Part shown: piece by piece, positions 47,939 through 58,552 of the stretch | How the letters are laid out: each line of letters opens with the position of its first letter | Position numbering within the stretch: the stretch's first letter is position 1 | DNA from: Diphasiastrum complanatum | Lineage: Eukaryota; Streptophyta; Lycopodiopsida; Lycopodiales; Lycopodiaceae | DNA: 64,000 nucleotides | NCBI GenBank assembly: GCA_029204225.1 | Contig: CM055110.1 | Coordinates: forward strand, 40,502,923 to 40,566,922 | Reading direction: 5' to 3' | Notes under the pieces: generated by a model | Told to the model about the DNA's origin: nothing | Seen by the model: the letters and a program-made list of their open reading frames with translations, nothing else | Databases searched by the model: none | Made by a program: the position numbers and the translations under genes

Positions 47939-49333
47939 TATGCATCTGAATGCTACAAGAGGCTAAGAGCACAAGTGGAAGAGGACAAACAAGGAAACCT
48001 TGCTAAGGAGGAGGATGAGGATGAAGTAGATGTATTCTTGATGGCATCTACATCCTCACCGACAATCAATAGCAATTCAAGAGACAATTGGTGGATCGAC
48101 AGTGGGGCTAGCTCTCACATGTCTTGTGAAAAGGACTTTTTTTCAACCTTACACTCTTTTAAACCTGCTAAAAAGTTTGTCTTTACTGCAAATGATGAAG
48201 AGTGTAGGATAGATGGTGTTGGCACCATCTCTTTGTGTCTAGAATCCTCAAAATGCATGGATCTAGAAAATGTCCTTTATGTACCATCAATCACCAAGAA
48301 TATGCTTAGTGTTGGTTTACTCTTAGAAAGTGGTTTGGATGTCCACTTTAAGCATGGTGTTTGTTTCATCTTGAAGAATGGTGTTTGCATTGCAAAGGGA
48401 TTTAAGCATGGAGGATTGTTTAAGTTGGAAGCTAGTGTTGCTTTTGAAAGAATGAGCTTGGCAAATGAGGAGATCACTCAAAAGGAGATCTTGGCAAAGT
48501 GTGATCTTGCTTGCATTGAGGAGGACCATCAAAAGGAGGAAGATATTGAGGATCAGCCTCAAAGCATGAGAGTTCCAAGAGAGTCCTCAATGACAATGGC
48601 CGAGTCATCAAATTGCATGCAAATTGTCCATTCAAGTGTGCATCTTGCAAGGGTGGTGAGCATTGGAGAGTCTACTATCTTTGAATACTTTTTGGAAAGT
48701 ATTAGTAGACATGAGGTGACTTGTTTCTTACCTTTAAGATACATGGTGTTTATTACTTTGTATGACAAGACAATGAAATGGGATGCTTTGAAATCTACAT
48801 TTGTTGTTGATAAAGCAATTTCATTGGATAACTATTTTTGTAATAGTTTGAATAGAGTCATAAAAGATGAAACATCATTTGCTTTGAAAATCTTTGTGTC
48901 CACATGCTTTGTGCATGATCATTCCAATGTAAGGACCAAAGATTATCCTATTTCAATGATAGGAATAATGGTAGTGTTTTGCTCTTCAAGTAGAGATTGT
49001 AGAATCTACTTGTTTTCAACCAAAGAATTTGTCAATGGTGGAAATGTGATCTTTCAAGAGTGGAAGATTTGTAAACTTGAAAAAGCACCTTTGGATCAAC
49101 ACATTATTCAATTCATTGATGTTTTGGAGTCAAGTCAAGTGGAGGATCAAGCGCAAGACCCGAGGACTCCAAGAAGAATCTTGAGTATCAAGATGGAGCC
49201 ATCTAGGCTCAATCATATGGATCAAGCAAGACAAGTTGTCTTTGGCAACATTATTTATGCACTTAATATTTTCATTGATTTATCTTCAAGTGCACAAAAT
49301 GCCTTGGAATCCATGGCTTGGCATGATGTTTAG
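47939..49333 (+). CDS. Element E ORF: copia protease plus catalytically dead integrase-like region
   Basis: This frame stays open for about 465 codons with no ATG at its left edge. Residues about 42-170 are a normal copia protease region (WWIDSGASSHMSC, TANDEECRIDGVG, VLYVPSITKNMLSVG, then FKLEASVAFERM). The HHCC finger is missing and replaced by an acidic linker. What follows is recognisable as an integrase only by position. IVHSSVHLARV replaces LIHSDVH, so the first Asp is lost, and LESISRHE replaces IDDYSR. The block with the second Asp and the Glu is deleted. The C-terminal part still resembles the copia integrase tail (VSTCFVHDHSNVRTKDYP, IMVVFCSSSRDCRIYLFS, FVNGGNVIFQEW). It ends with a normal pre-RT linker (DPRTPRRILSIKMEPSRL). 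It cannot act as an integrase. Why it remains open is unclear. Confidence 0.75.
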   Translation, partial: YASECYKRLRAQVEEDKQGNLAKEEDEDEVDVFLMASTSSPTINSNSRDNWWIDSGASSHMSCEKDFFSTLHSFKPAKKFVFTANDEECRIDGVGTISLCLESSKCMDLENVLYVPSITKNMLSVGLLLESGLDVHFKHGVCFILKNGVCIAKGFKHGGLFKLEASVAFERMSLANEEITQKEILAKCDLACIEEDHQKEEDIEDQPQSMRVPRESSMTMAESSNCMQIVHSSVHLARVVSIGESTIFEYFLESISRHEVTCFLPLRYMVFITLYDKTMKWDALKSTFVVDKAISLDNYFCNSLNRVIKDETSFALKIFVSTCFVHDHSNVRTKDYPISMIGIMVVFCSSSRDCRIYLFSTKEFVNGGNVIFQEWKICKLEKAPLDQHIIQFIDVLESSQVEDQAQDPRTPRRILSIKMEPSRLNHMDQARQVVFGNIIYALNIFIDLSSSAQNALESMAWHDV

Positions 49334-49542
49334 TATTGAAGTGTGCTACATGTATACAGACACATTTATGGAACATCTTGTAAGAGATCCTCTAAGAGGT
49401 GGTGAAAGTCCTTCATGGACATCATTCTCTATTGGAGTCTCAAAAGTTCCTTCTTTGTAGCTGGATATTTTAGACACTTCTAAAAGCTTTCATTGATCTA
49501 TCAAGAGAGTTGTAAATAGATCAAGCTAAATTTGAGGAGGAG

Positions 49543-50237
49543 TGTGAAGAATTGCCAAAAATTGGCAAATCTAGCTTGATCAAAAACCATGTAGAATAGT
49601 GTAAATTGTGTACACAAGTGGGTCCCACACATGTGAGGCCATGATGCTACATTGGAAACCCATCCTAATGTAGGTTAGGTCAAGTCAAGAGAGTTGGTCA
49701 TGTCTATTTGGTGGTCATCCCTACTTTGTAGGACCTACACCTAAGTTTAAGGTGAAAATTTGACCAACTAGCTACCTACCAAGCATAACTCTAGGAAGTA
49801 GACTAGGGTTTCATTTTAGGTCAAGGAGAGTGAGTTAACTTCCTTATTACATGTTGGAAATCCACCTAACTTCAAGAAGGAAGTCGAATTTGCTATGTAT
49901 TCTCTCTCTCCATAGTAAGAAGATAGAAAATTTTTGGAGCTCATTGGCAATCTCAAGCTAGTTCACTATGTACATTGAGTGTTTGTGATCCAAATGAGAC
50001 CAAATCAATTTCTACTTGTTTCTCAGGTTGAAGGCCGTACCTATAGTACACACGTGTGGGCTCGGATTTCAATGTTTATCAATGCTTTTGATTGTTAATG
50101 CTTGTTGTTTGTCAAATTGCCAATCTAGATCAACTTTTTTGTGTCTAGTTTTTTGATAGATTGTTAAGCAAGCATCCAATCACTCTTGTGGATCTTTTGT
50201 AGATCCATTTATGGTCCTAAAGTACAGTACTTTCACA
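49543..50237 (+). repeat. Element E 3' LTR (695 bp)
   Basis: TGTGAAGAATTGCC...CTTTCACA, matching the 701-bp solo LTR at 15528-16228. It contains CACACGTGTG at 50049-50058. Confidence 0.9.
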
Positions 50238-50239
50238 TG

Positions 50240-50815
50240 GAATGAAGATAAGATGAAGTGAAAACTACTTTTAAATGAATCTTGCCAAGAAATGGATTTG
50301 ATTGTCTCTAGAAACTCACTAAGGTTTCTTTCTTGTAGTCTTTCAGTCAAATTAGATTTCTAATCCAACAAATGGACTTATAATCTCAGTTCTAGCACTC
50401 CCTCACAAAGTTGGAATGAAGATAAGATGATGTGAAATCTACTTACAATCAAATCTTGTCAATTTTGGCTATTTTTGGACAATAACATGACTAAATCTCC
50501 CTCACACTTTTTGATGTGCTTTCAAGACCTGTAAAACAAATTTAGAGGACCTAATTTTAGTCTAGATTAATTAGATCTCATGACCCTATGTCAAATCTAA
50601 TCAATGGCACTCAATCTTGGTAGCTTATCCTAAGATTTCCACCAAAAATTACATCAAAAGCTCACGAATTGAATTTCTTTGGATGAAATGAATACCATGC
50701 ATTAAATGAAGGTTTAGAGATGCCCACACCTGTGGACAGTGCAGATTTGGACCCCTACCCAGTTTGGGATCAAATCTCCTCACCAAAATCAAGATTCTAG
50801 CTTGTCCTGTAAGCT
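50240..50815 (-). mobile_element. Inverted copia leader fragment
   Basis: The reverse complement matches the untranslated leader of element A (about 13365-13830): GGTGAGGAGATTTGATCCCA, GTGGGCATCTCT, GGATAAGCTACCAAGAT, TGCCATTGATTAG, CAGGTCTTGAAAG and TGTTGGATTAGAA appear in the same order. It lies directly against the E LTR in the opposite direction and has no LTR or gag of its own. A short direct repeat (TGGAATGAAGATAAGATGA at 50238 and near 50412) sits at its left side. Confidence 0.75.
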
Positions 50816-51430
50816 ATGATGATCATCATTCACATGTTAATTAAAACATTTGTACATGCAATTTTGTACATGTTTGTTGTATCCCTAACACCTTTAGTTC
50901 CATTTGTTCCGTACAAAAAATACAATGCACTGTGGATGCATGGATGACACTTTCGTATGGGCACATTGACAAAAATAGAAATACATATGATTGTGGACTC
51001 ATGGCAAATTTTATCCAAGAGAGTCGAGCAAGTATTATGGACACCAATTTACTCTCTTCTCAACTTGATTATTGTGGGACAATCAATGACATCCTCGAAG
51101 TTGGATTTAAACAATTCAGTTTTTTCATATTTGATGTCAAATAGCTCAAAGCTATTTGCAATGGTCCCAATGCAACTGTCAAGAAAGATGAGAGTGGCTA
51201 TTTTGCCATTGACTCTACCAAGCTTTGGACAGATCAAAGCGATGCATTTTTTTTTCCTCAACAAGGTGAGCAGGTACATTTCTTCTATGTCTTCAAGATG
51301 TCTATGCTCTTTTTTTGTCAATCAATCGATTTTCAGTGTACTGCAAAAGGCTAAAAACATGGTTTGGTGGTACAAAAAAAGAATCCATTTTTCATTGTAC
51401 CTTTTGGTAGTACATTTCACTTTTAGCCAT
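50811..51430 (+). pseudogene. DUF4216 relic (CACTA TNP2-type), copy 1
   Basis: Plus-strand peptide NTYDCGLMANFIQE, then SSQLDYCGTINDILEVGFK and FSFFIFDVK-stop-LKAICNGPN, KKDESGYFAIDS, LWTDQSDAFFFPQQGEQVHFFY. The order (YYG.L.DI.EL ... V.F.C.W ... DE.G...V ... DPF..A.Q..QVFYV) is that of DUF4216, a domain carried by En/Spm CACTA transposase genes. A TAG replaces the expected Trp after FDVK, so this copy is dead. GGTGAGC after CAACAA may be the old splice donor. Confidence 0.65.
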
Positions 51431-51519
51431 ATCCACCTGACCTCGCGCTTCTACCTAACGACATGATGCTTGATTAGCTATGTGAGGCCCTTAGAGAAGC
51501 CTCGACAAACAACCAAGAA

Positions 51520-51522
<3 letters not shown>

Positions 51523-51608
<86 letters not shown>
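51523..51608. repeat. (AG)n microsatellite
   Basis: 43 uninterrupted AG dinucleotides between the two DUF4216 copies. Confidence 0.98.
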
Positions 51609-51610
<2 letters not shown>

Positions 51611-51638
51611 GGAATATGCAAGGGGGTGCACTTTACAT

Positions 51639-52258
51639 GTAAGCTATGATGATCATCATTCGCATGTTAATTAAAACATTTGTACATGCAATTTTGTACA
51701 TGTTTGTTGCATCTCTAACACATTTAGTTCCATTTTGTTCAGTACAAAAAATACAATCCACTATGGACACATCGATGACACCTTCGTATGGAGCGCATTG
51801 AAAAAAATAAAAATACATACGATTGTGGAGTCATGGCAAATTTTACCCAAGAGAATCGAGCAAGCACGGAGGACACCAATTTACTCTCTTCTCAACTTGA
51901 TTATTGTGGGACAATCAATGACATCCTTGAAGTTGGATTTAGACAATTTTGCTTTTTCATATTTGATGTCAAATGGTTCAAAGTTATTTGCAATGGTCCC
52001 AATGCAACTGTCAGGAAAGATGAGAGTGGTTATTTTGTCATTGACTCTACGAAGCTTTGGACAGATCAAAATGATGCATTTCTTTTTCCTCAACAATGTG
52101 AGCAAATACATTTTTTCTATTTCTTCAAAATATCTATGCTCTTTTATTGTCTATCAATCAATTTTCAGTGTACTGCAAAAGGCTAAAAGCATGGTTTGGT
52201 GGTACAAAAAAAGAACTCATTTTTCATTGTACCTTTTGGTAGTACATTTCACTTTTTG
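51639..52258 (+). pseudogene. DUF4216 relic, copy 2
   Basis: A tandem copy of 50811-51430, diverged but collinear, starting GTAAGCTATGATGATCATCA. The frame 51788-52186 is open: NTYDCGVMANFTQE, SSQLDYCGTINDILEVGFR, FCFFIFDVKWFKVICNGPN, RKDESGYFVIDS, LWTDQNDAFLFPQQ. Here the Trp is kept. It is a single domain piece with no transposase core around it. Confidence 0.65.
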
Positions 52259-52675
52259 GAGATTTTATTACTCATAATTGTTTTGAGTCCACATTAAAAA
52301 TGACAAAACTTTTTAGTGATAAGTCCAATTTTAGTGGAGTTTGGTGCGTTAGAAAGTGCTTGACAAGCACTTTCCAATTATATGTTAGATGACATACTTT
52401 TGAGCTACAGTTTAGAAAGTTATGGCAAGTCAAATGTATGGGAATTTTATTAATCATAATTTTTTGAGTCCACATTAAAACCAAGGTACACTTAAAAAGT
52501 TATTGCAAGTCAAAGGTATTAGTTGAAAATAGTGTCTAACAATACAACAGTGCATTTCTACCCAAAAAAATAGTGTCCTTGAAAGTGCATGTTGTACCAC
52601 CAAACTATGCAACTGTAACATAGCTATGGATACTAACTACGAGTCAACATTTATGGTAACATCGATCAATTACAG

Positions 52676-52801
52676 GAGGTCTTTCACCTCGATCGTTCAG
52701 ATCTCAGATGGTGGTACGTGATTCAATTCACTCCTCGAAGTAAAAGAATTTTTGAACGTAGAGATGTTGTGGAGAAAATGGTGTTGCCAGCTCATGAATG
52801 A
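52676..52801 (+). pseudogene. Next exon of the DUF4216 gene relic
   Basis: After ATTACAG the frame reads EVFHLDRSDLRWWYVIQF, TPRSKRIFER and ends PAHE-stop. It fits the end of DUF4216 (QVFYV.DP....W.VVI...PR). The distance to copy 2 suggests an intron of about 500 bases. Confidence 0.6.
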
Positions 52802-53833
52802 AAGGAATATGTATTATAAACCTATGATGAGTATCCTACAATACATTTTTTTGTTTTTCTTTTTTGACTTGTATCTAGCCATCAATGTTTTTCTTCTATG
52901 AATTCTTGTTATGAGCATTATTTGTAGTTCACCCAACCCAGTAATAACACCTTTGAAGGTTGACTTAACACTTAGTGGGCTTTAACATCTTACTCTTCAC
53001 TAATAGCATACTTGAGGATTGATTTTGCACTCAAGGGGCCCTAACATGTAGGGAAAATCCTATAAGCATACCTTTAATTACTAGAAATATTTAAAAGTGT
53101 ACACAATGCGCTAAGGCAAAAGAAGATTTTCTATAAGAGAAGAGATGCTAAGCTAAAAATAGAATTCTCATATGACAAAAAATTGTCAATGGAGTCTTTA
53201 GTAGAAAATCCAATCAAATTGTCACCAAATATAGCATCATTTCTTTGATTAAGCTTGTGAAGGCATGTAGTCTTATACATTGTCTCCATTCTTTGAAGTG
53301 ATTAAAAAATGAACTTTGTTTAGTGTGGATCCGAATAGGGGTTTTAGGGTTTTGTCTTTGGACGATTTGTCCCTCGATACTTTATCAACTTATAATCTTA
53401 GCAACCTACGCACTTCTTGTACCATGTTTTTTGACTCAAAAAAGGCCTCTTCCTTGCGTAAACAAGTTTGTTAATCACAATAAGTTTAGTGCTAATCAAT
53501 CCTATGTGGCACTTTTATCTTGGGTTACAACATAGGGTGAGCAAGGGTTAAGGGCTAAATGTAGGGTGAAAGTTTAGACTGTTTGACCAAAATTCACACT
53601 ATTGCTTAAATCTACATTTCACCTATGAAAAGAATATTTCCATGATATCCTGCTTATTTTCAAAATTAATGAATGTACATATTAAATTTAGATTGCAATG
53701 GTAGAAATAGAAGTAGTAGAAATAGACTAATAATAGAAATAGGTAGACTTTTTGTTATGTAGCAAATATTATCAAAGGGAATATAACACACATTCTTGAT
53801 TTCTTTCTCTTTGCTCTTTATAGGAGCAAAGAG
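52802..53833. other. No recognised gene
   Basis: AT-rich DNA with only short frames and no motif. Confidence 0.45.
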
Positions 53834-53933
53834 TTCAAGGGAAGCACTAGTCTCAAAAATATTCTCAGCTCCTTGGGGCAAAGAGATCAAGGGAAGCACT
53901 AGTCTCAAAAATATTCTCAGCTTCTTGGGGCAT
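53834..53933. repeat. 53-bp direct tandem duplication
   Basis: TCAAGGGAAGCACTAGTCTC... occurs at 53834 and again at 53887, nearly identical through CTTGGGGCA. Confidence 0.9.
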
Positions 53934-54322
53934 TGAGGAGTGGATTCTTGTTGCGCATATAGTTAGGATTTGCGTCACCAAATTCAAGCCAACATGTTAG
54001 AGCTCATCAAGTTTAAAGCCAGCTTCCAAACTAGCTATTTTGTGGAATGAGGGTGGTCGCAAACTGAGATGGAGGTGACCTATACAAATCTAGTGCTCAT
54101 ATTAGAGGATTTACAAAATAAAGCCATTCATGGGTAAGGCGAATTTCCATTGTTGCTTGCATATGGCCATATCTATCTAACCTCACTTTTTAGTGCCATG
54201 CCAACAAAATTGACCAAAATTTTTTTAACTTAAAGAAGAAAACAAAATGAGATTTGAATGATACTAAAATATATAAATATATAGATACATAACATATATT
54301 TCTCTTAAAGCATTGCTAGATT

Positions 54323-55670
54323 GATCTAGTATTTATATAATACTCATTGTTACAACTTTACAGCTTATTGTTTTGGCAACTCTACCTTTCCACAATAGTT
54401 TGTTTTTATTTTGTGCATCTGAATTTTATGTTATGTTGCATCAACACTCTGATTTTGAGATCTACAAAAAAAGGACCTGAACTAAGTAGATTTTCTTAAA
54501 ACCCCACAAATCTAGCAACTTCAAACACAATCAGGCTAGAATTATAATGTAGAGACGTCGAAATACCCCCAGGTATATTGTTACTAAAAGATCCTCCCAT
54601 TCCGACACCCATTACGACCTTCCAGGGTGTTCTTCACACATCAATTCATTGAAGATTAAGAGTATATCTACTTATCATAATTGGAGGTTGTCAATATCCA
54701 ATTGTGACGAGTATATTTTTACAAGAGGTAAGACATTAAAAGAGTTTTAATGTTGAGAGACAAGCTTATTTAGAGACAAATTGGAAAAACCACCTAAGCT
54801 AAACAGATCTATCTTAAAAATTCACAGATCTAGTATTTATATACTACTCATTGTTACAGTTTTATAGCTTATTCTTTTGGCAACTCTATCTTTCCACAAT
54901 AGTTTGTTTTTATTTTGTGCAGCTTAATTTTATGTTATTTTTCATCAACACTTTGATTTTGAGATCTTCAAAAAAAGCACCTGAACTAAGCAGATCTTCT
55001 TAAAACCCCACCAATCTAGCAATTTCAGACACAATCAAACTAGAATTATGATGTAGAGACATCGGAATAGCTTCCGGTATACGGTTATTAACGAATCCTC
55101 CCATTCCAATCTTCTAAGATGTTCTTCAAGTCATTAGTTCATTGAAGATTAAGAGTAGATCTACTTATCATAATTGGAGGTTGTCAATATATAATTGTGG
55201 TGAGTATATTTCTACTAGAGATAAAACACTTAAAAGATTTTTAAAGACAAGCTTATTTAGAGACAAATTGGAAAAACCACCTGAGTTAAATAGATCTACC
55301 AAAAAAATTCATAGATCTAGCAAGTACACAAAAAATGAAACTATAGATCATCAAAATAATTATCAAAATGGAAGCTGGTGTGATGTTACTACTAGATCCG
55401 CCCATTCTGACTCCCATTTGAACCCCTCCTAGATATTTTCACTTAAGGAAAAGACTAGGTCTACTGATCATAATTGGAAGTGGTCAATCTCCAATTTTCA
55501 TGAGCATATTCTTACTAGAGCTAAAACACTTAAGAGAGGCACATTACACAATTCAAACAAGGTAACTAATTCCTTGTGTAGTCTCTACAACAAACATTCA
55601 GAATAAATCCAATAATAAAACACCAAAGCTAAATAGATCTACCAAGAAATTCAAGGATCTAGCGAGCTCA
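54323..55670. repeat. Tandem repeat array, unit about 480-515 bp, nearly three copies
   Basis: Units start GATCTAG at 54323, 54837 and 55314. Shared blocks include TCCACAATAGTTTGTTTTTA (units 1 and 2) and ACTTATCATAATTGGAGGTT / ACTGATCATAATTGGAAGTG (all three). Divergence is moderate, with unit 3 the most altered. No protein-coding frame is shared by all units. Confidence 0.8.
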
Positions 55671-56624
55671 ACAGAAATTTCAAAGATTGGAATAGACAAA
55701 AATATATTGTTTTGAACATGAACATCTATTCCGAGGTCCATTCCATTAGGGCCCTTTTTAAACTCAAAAAGGGCCTCTTCCTTGCCTAAACGTGTTTGCT
55801 AATTAGGATTAATTCATTCATTAATTGTCCTATGTGGCAGTTAACTCACACCTCAATAGGCTTCACTTAAGCCTAGTGTAATAAATCAAGGACACATGAT
55901 CTTAATGTAGTCAAAAAAAATTTCAATTCAATGAAGACTTTCACTCTTCAATACCTTCAAACTTATTTTAATTAACTCAAAGTGAGAAAAAAGAGGGCCC
56001 AATATTTCTTTACGCCCCCATTTTGACAAACAAAGATAGAATTTAAAATGACGTGCAGGGGAAGCGGAAAGCTCGAGCGTCGGGTCCATCGTTTGGCCTC
56101 GGTATAAGCCTCCAGAATACTATGTTCACCGAAATATGATGACCACAATTTGTGGGGGGATGATTTTTGGTGAGCATTTCTCAGCGAGCAGTTCCATGAC
56201 AAAGGCAAGCATCTTGAGCACCCGCTCGCCCTTCATCCCAGTCATTTGCTCACCCTTCATCCCAATCTTTGCACTTTATACCTATTCAAGTATCATTTTA
56301 TGCTTTGATGACATAATCAAGACTACAAAGGTAGCAATTCTACTATGTTTGGATGTTATAGACTTTTATTTGAATGTTGACAAGTTGGCAAGCACATAAT
56401 CTATCGTTCAGGATTTTGTGTATGCTCAGGGGCTTGAGACCATTACCACATTGCTTGAGACCATTATCTAGGCCTATTCTTCCACGGGGAAACAACTTCC
56501 ACATGTGTGGAGATAGCTTTTTAGGCCCCTATAAAATGCATGCAAGCATGGCCCAATAATCATAATTAATCATAAATTACAACATTAGGAATACTAATCT
56601 AAACATTAACTCTAATAGCTTCAA
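55671..56624. other. No recognised gene
   Basis: Short frames only. 56220-56262 has a small duplicated phrase (GCTCGCCCTTCATCCCA / GCTCACCCTTCATCCCA). Confidence 0.45.
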
Positions 56625-56838
56625 ATGGAGTCATTGCTAATACTCCAAGACCTGTTTGCCTTGTCCTCGATAAGGTGGAGGAGCCTCAAGGTGGACAAGA
56701 GTTGCAAAGGTACAAGAAGAAGACAAATCTTACTCTACGTTGCATTAATATGAATGTAATCAATGAGCTTCTAAGAGAGGTAGCCTCTTGTATTTCGGCC
56801 AAGGTGTCATGAGACTCATTAAAGGCCACTTATGAGTC
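56625..56838 (+). pseudogene. Copia gag fragment
   Basis: MESLLILQDLF, then after frameshifts LQRYKKKTNLTLRCINMNV, INELLREVASCISAK and SLKATYES. These match the UBN2-type gag region of elements A, C and D (residues about 27-100). It has no LTR or other domain beside it. Confidence 0.75.
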
Positions 56839-56876
56839 AATTTGTCAAAAATTGTCAATTTGTCAAAAATTTGCCC

Positions 56877-57108
56877 TGGAAAAAAAAAATTTCGAAATTT
56901 TTTTCAGGCACCCGAGCATTAGCGCCGGCACTAATGCCCAGGTGCCCGAGAAAAAAAATTCAAAATTTTTTTTTTGAAATTTTCTTTTCCGAATTATTTT
57001 TTCTCGGGCACATTTTTTTTTTAAAAAAATTTCGGAACTTTTTTTTTCGGACACCTTTTTTTTTAAAAAAAAAATTCGAAATTTTTGTCTTGGGCACCCG
57101 GGCATTAA
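56877..57108. repeat. Low-complexity A/T runs alternating with GC-rich GGCACCCGAG words
   Basis: Runs of A and T up to about 10 bases alternate with GGCACCCGAGCATTAGCG, CCCAGGTGCCCGAG, CTCGGGCAC and GGGCACCCGGGCATTA. The GC-rich words occur in both orientations and could pair. Confidence 0.7.
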
Positions 57109-57116
57109 AAAATTTC

Positions 57117-57190
57117 AAGGTTCAGGGTTTGGGATTTAGAGTTTAAGGTTCAGGGTCTATGGTTTAGGATTTAGGGTTTAGGGTTTGGAG
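57117..57190 (+). repeat. Degenerate telomere-type repeats
   Basis: Repeats such as GGTTCAGGGTTTGGGATTTA and ATTTAGGGTTTAGGGTTTGG are variants of the plant telomere unit TTTAGGG, with three near-perfect units at 57167-57187. Confidence 0.75.
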
Positions 57191-57856
57191 TAAGGGATTA
57201 GTGTTTTGCAATTATAGTTTATTGTTAGGCATATAAAGAAAAGATTTGACTTCATCCTATTGATTCCCACCTCATAGCCAAAATTTTAATGCCATCTTGT
57301 ATTCATTCATCCAGAACTCAGATTTGATTTCAGCATTTACTGAGGGACTCAAAATAACCCTCGCAATTTGAGAGTATGAAAACTCACTATTTTTGAAAGG
57401 CACGAATTTTAGAAATGGCTCTAGACAGTGCTCGAGAAAGCCTGGAAAAACCGACATAATCTATGAATGGAACCGACTTTTTTTTTAAAAACTGACATAA
57501 AAGATATAATGTAGGATGTTGACTTTTGACAAATCGATAACATTAAAGATTTTGTGTGAAATTGTATATTACTCAAATATATGTAGATTCTAAATTGTTG
57601 GCTTATGAATAAATACGATGCATGTCTTTAGGAATTGTTGGGAAGGTCTACCTTGCAGGTACTTGACATTTTGAGCAATTTATTATACAAGTTATATTTG
57701 TAAACCTATTGATATGTGTCTAATTTCTAACCTTATATCACATTATACCATGGAAATTATTGTTGGAGCGAGCTAGGTTGATGCCCAAGAAAAGTAGTTG
57801 GATGCCAACCTCGATGTTTGAAAACTTTTAAATTCTTTTTATTATGATGAATATGA
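57191..57856. other. No recognised gene
   Basis: AT-rich left flank of D3, ending in TATGA, the expected left half of its target duplication. Confidence 0.45.
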
Positions 57857-58538
57857 TGTAAAAATTACAGCAAATAAGGATCCTAAAACACTTGAAATGA
57901 TGAGGGAAACAATAGATTATGATTTCATAAGATTAGCACAAGTTGAACCATCAAAATCCATCAAAAATCTATGCTTGAACCTCACTAAATGGCCCAAATC
58001 CTTGAAGAAGGCTTCACACGTGTGAAAGTACGGCCTCCCACAGTCTGAGTACTGTACACCAGACCTACATTCAATCCTATAATCATTAGTAATCACAAGT
58101 ACTCAAACAATTATGAACATAGAGAGCAATTGCACCATTATGAGAGAAAAAACATGAAATTGCTTGATTGATTTTGGTGAGATATCATCACCTATATATA
58201 CATGATCCATCACGGTTTTGGGCAGGTATGAGTAGCCCTAAACCTATCCCTAATGCTAATTTTGGTGGATCTTTCATCCCTACCAAGTTAGGGTTGGAAT
58301 CTTGGAGATCCCTCAACAATGCAAAAATTACCAAAAATAGCTCCTATTTTTTCTCCCTTGTATCTAAGCATAATTTGGACTCATTCCAAAGGTTCTAACA
58401 CTTAGGTCTACTTGAGAACATCCTTATGAATGGAATCCTATGCTATTTGGCACGTGTGACAAGCCACATCATGACCATCTAACTATTTACAAGTCATATG
58501 ACCAAAACTAGTCAAGCTAGAATTGTGAATTTTTAACA
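57857..58538 (-). repeat. D3 left (3') LTR, 682 bp
   Basis: TG...CA ended, near identical to the D1 and D2 LTRs, with the minus-strand purine tract AGTGAGGAGGAG at 58539-58550. Confidence 0.95.
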
Positions 58539-58552
58539 CTCCTCCTCACTAT

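Larger units (their letters stand above)
47939..50237 (+). mobile_element. Element E: copia derivative of family B, lacks 5' LTR, gag and RT
   Basis: Starts abruptly inside a gag zinc knuckle (YASECYKR), holds one long ORF of protease and altered integrase, then a polypurine tract TTTGAGGAGGAG (49531-49542) and a 3' LTR. RT and RNase H are absent. The LTR belongs to the family that left the solo LTR inside element A. Confidence 0.85.
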
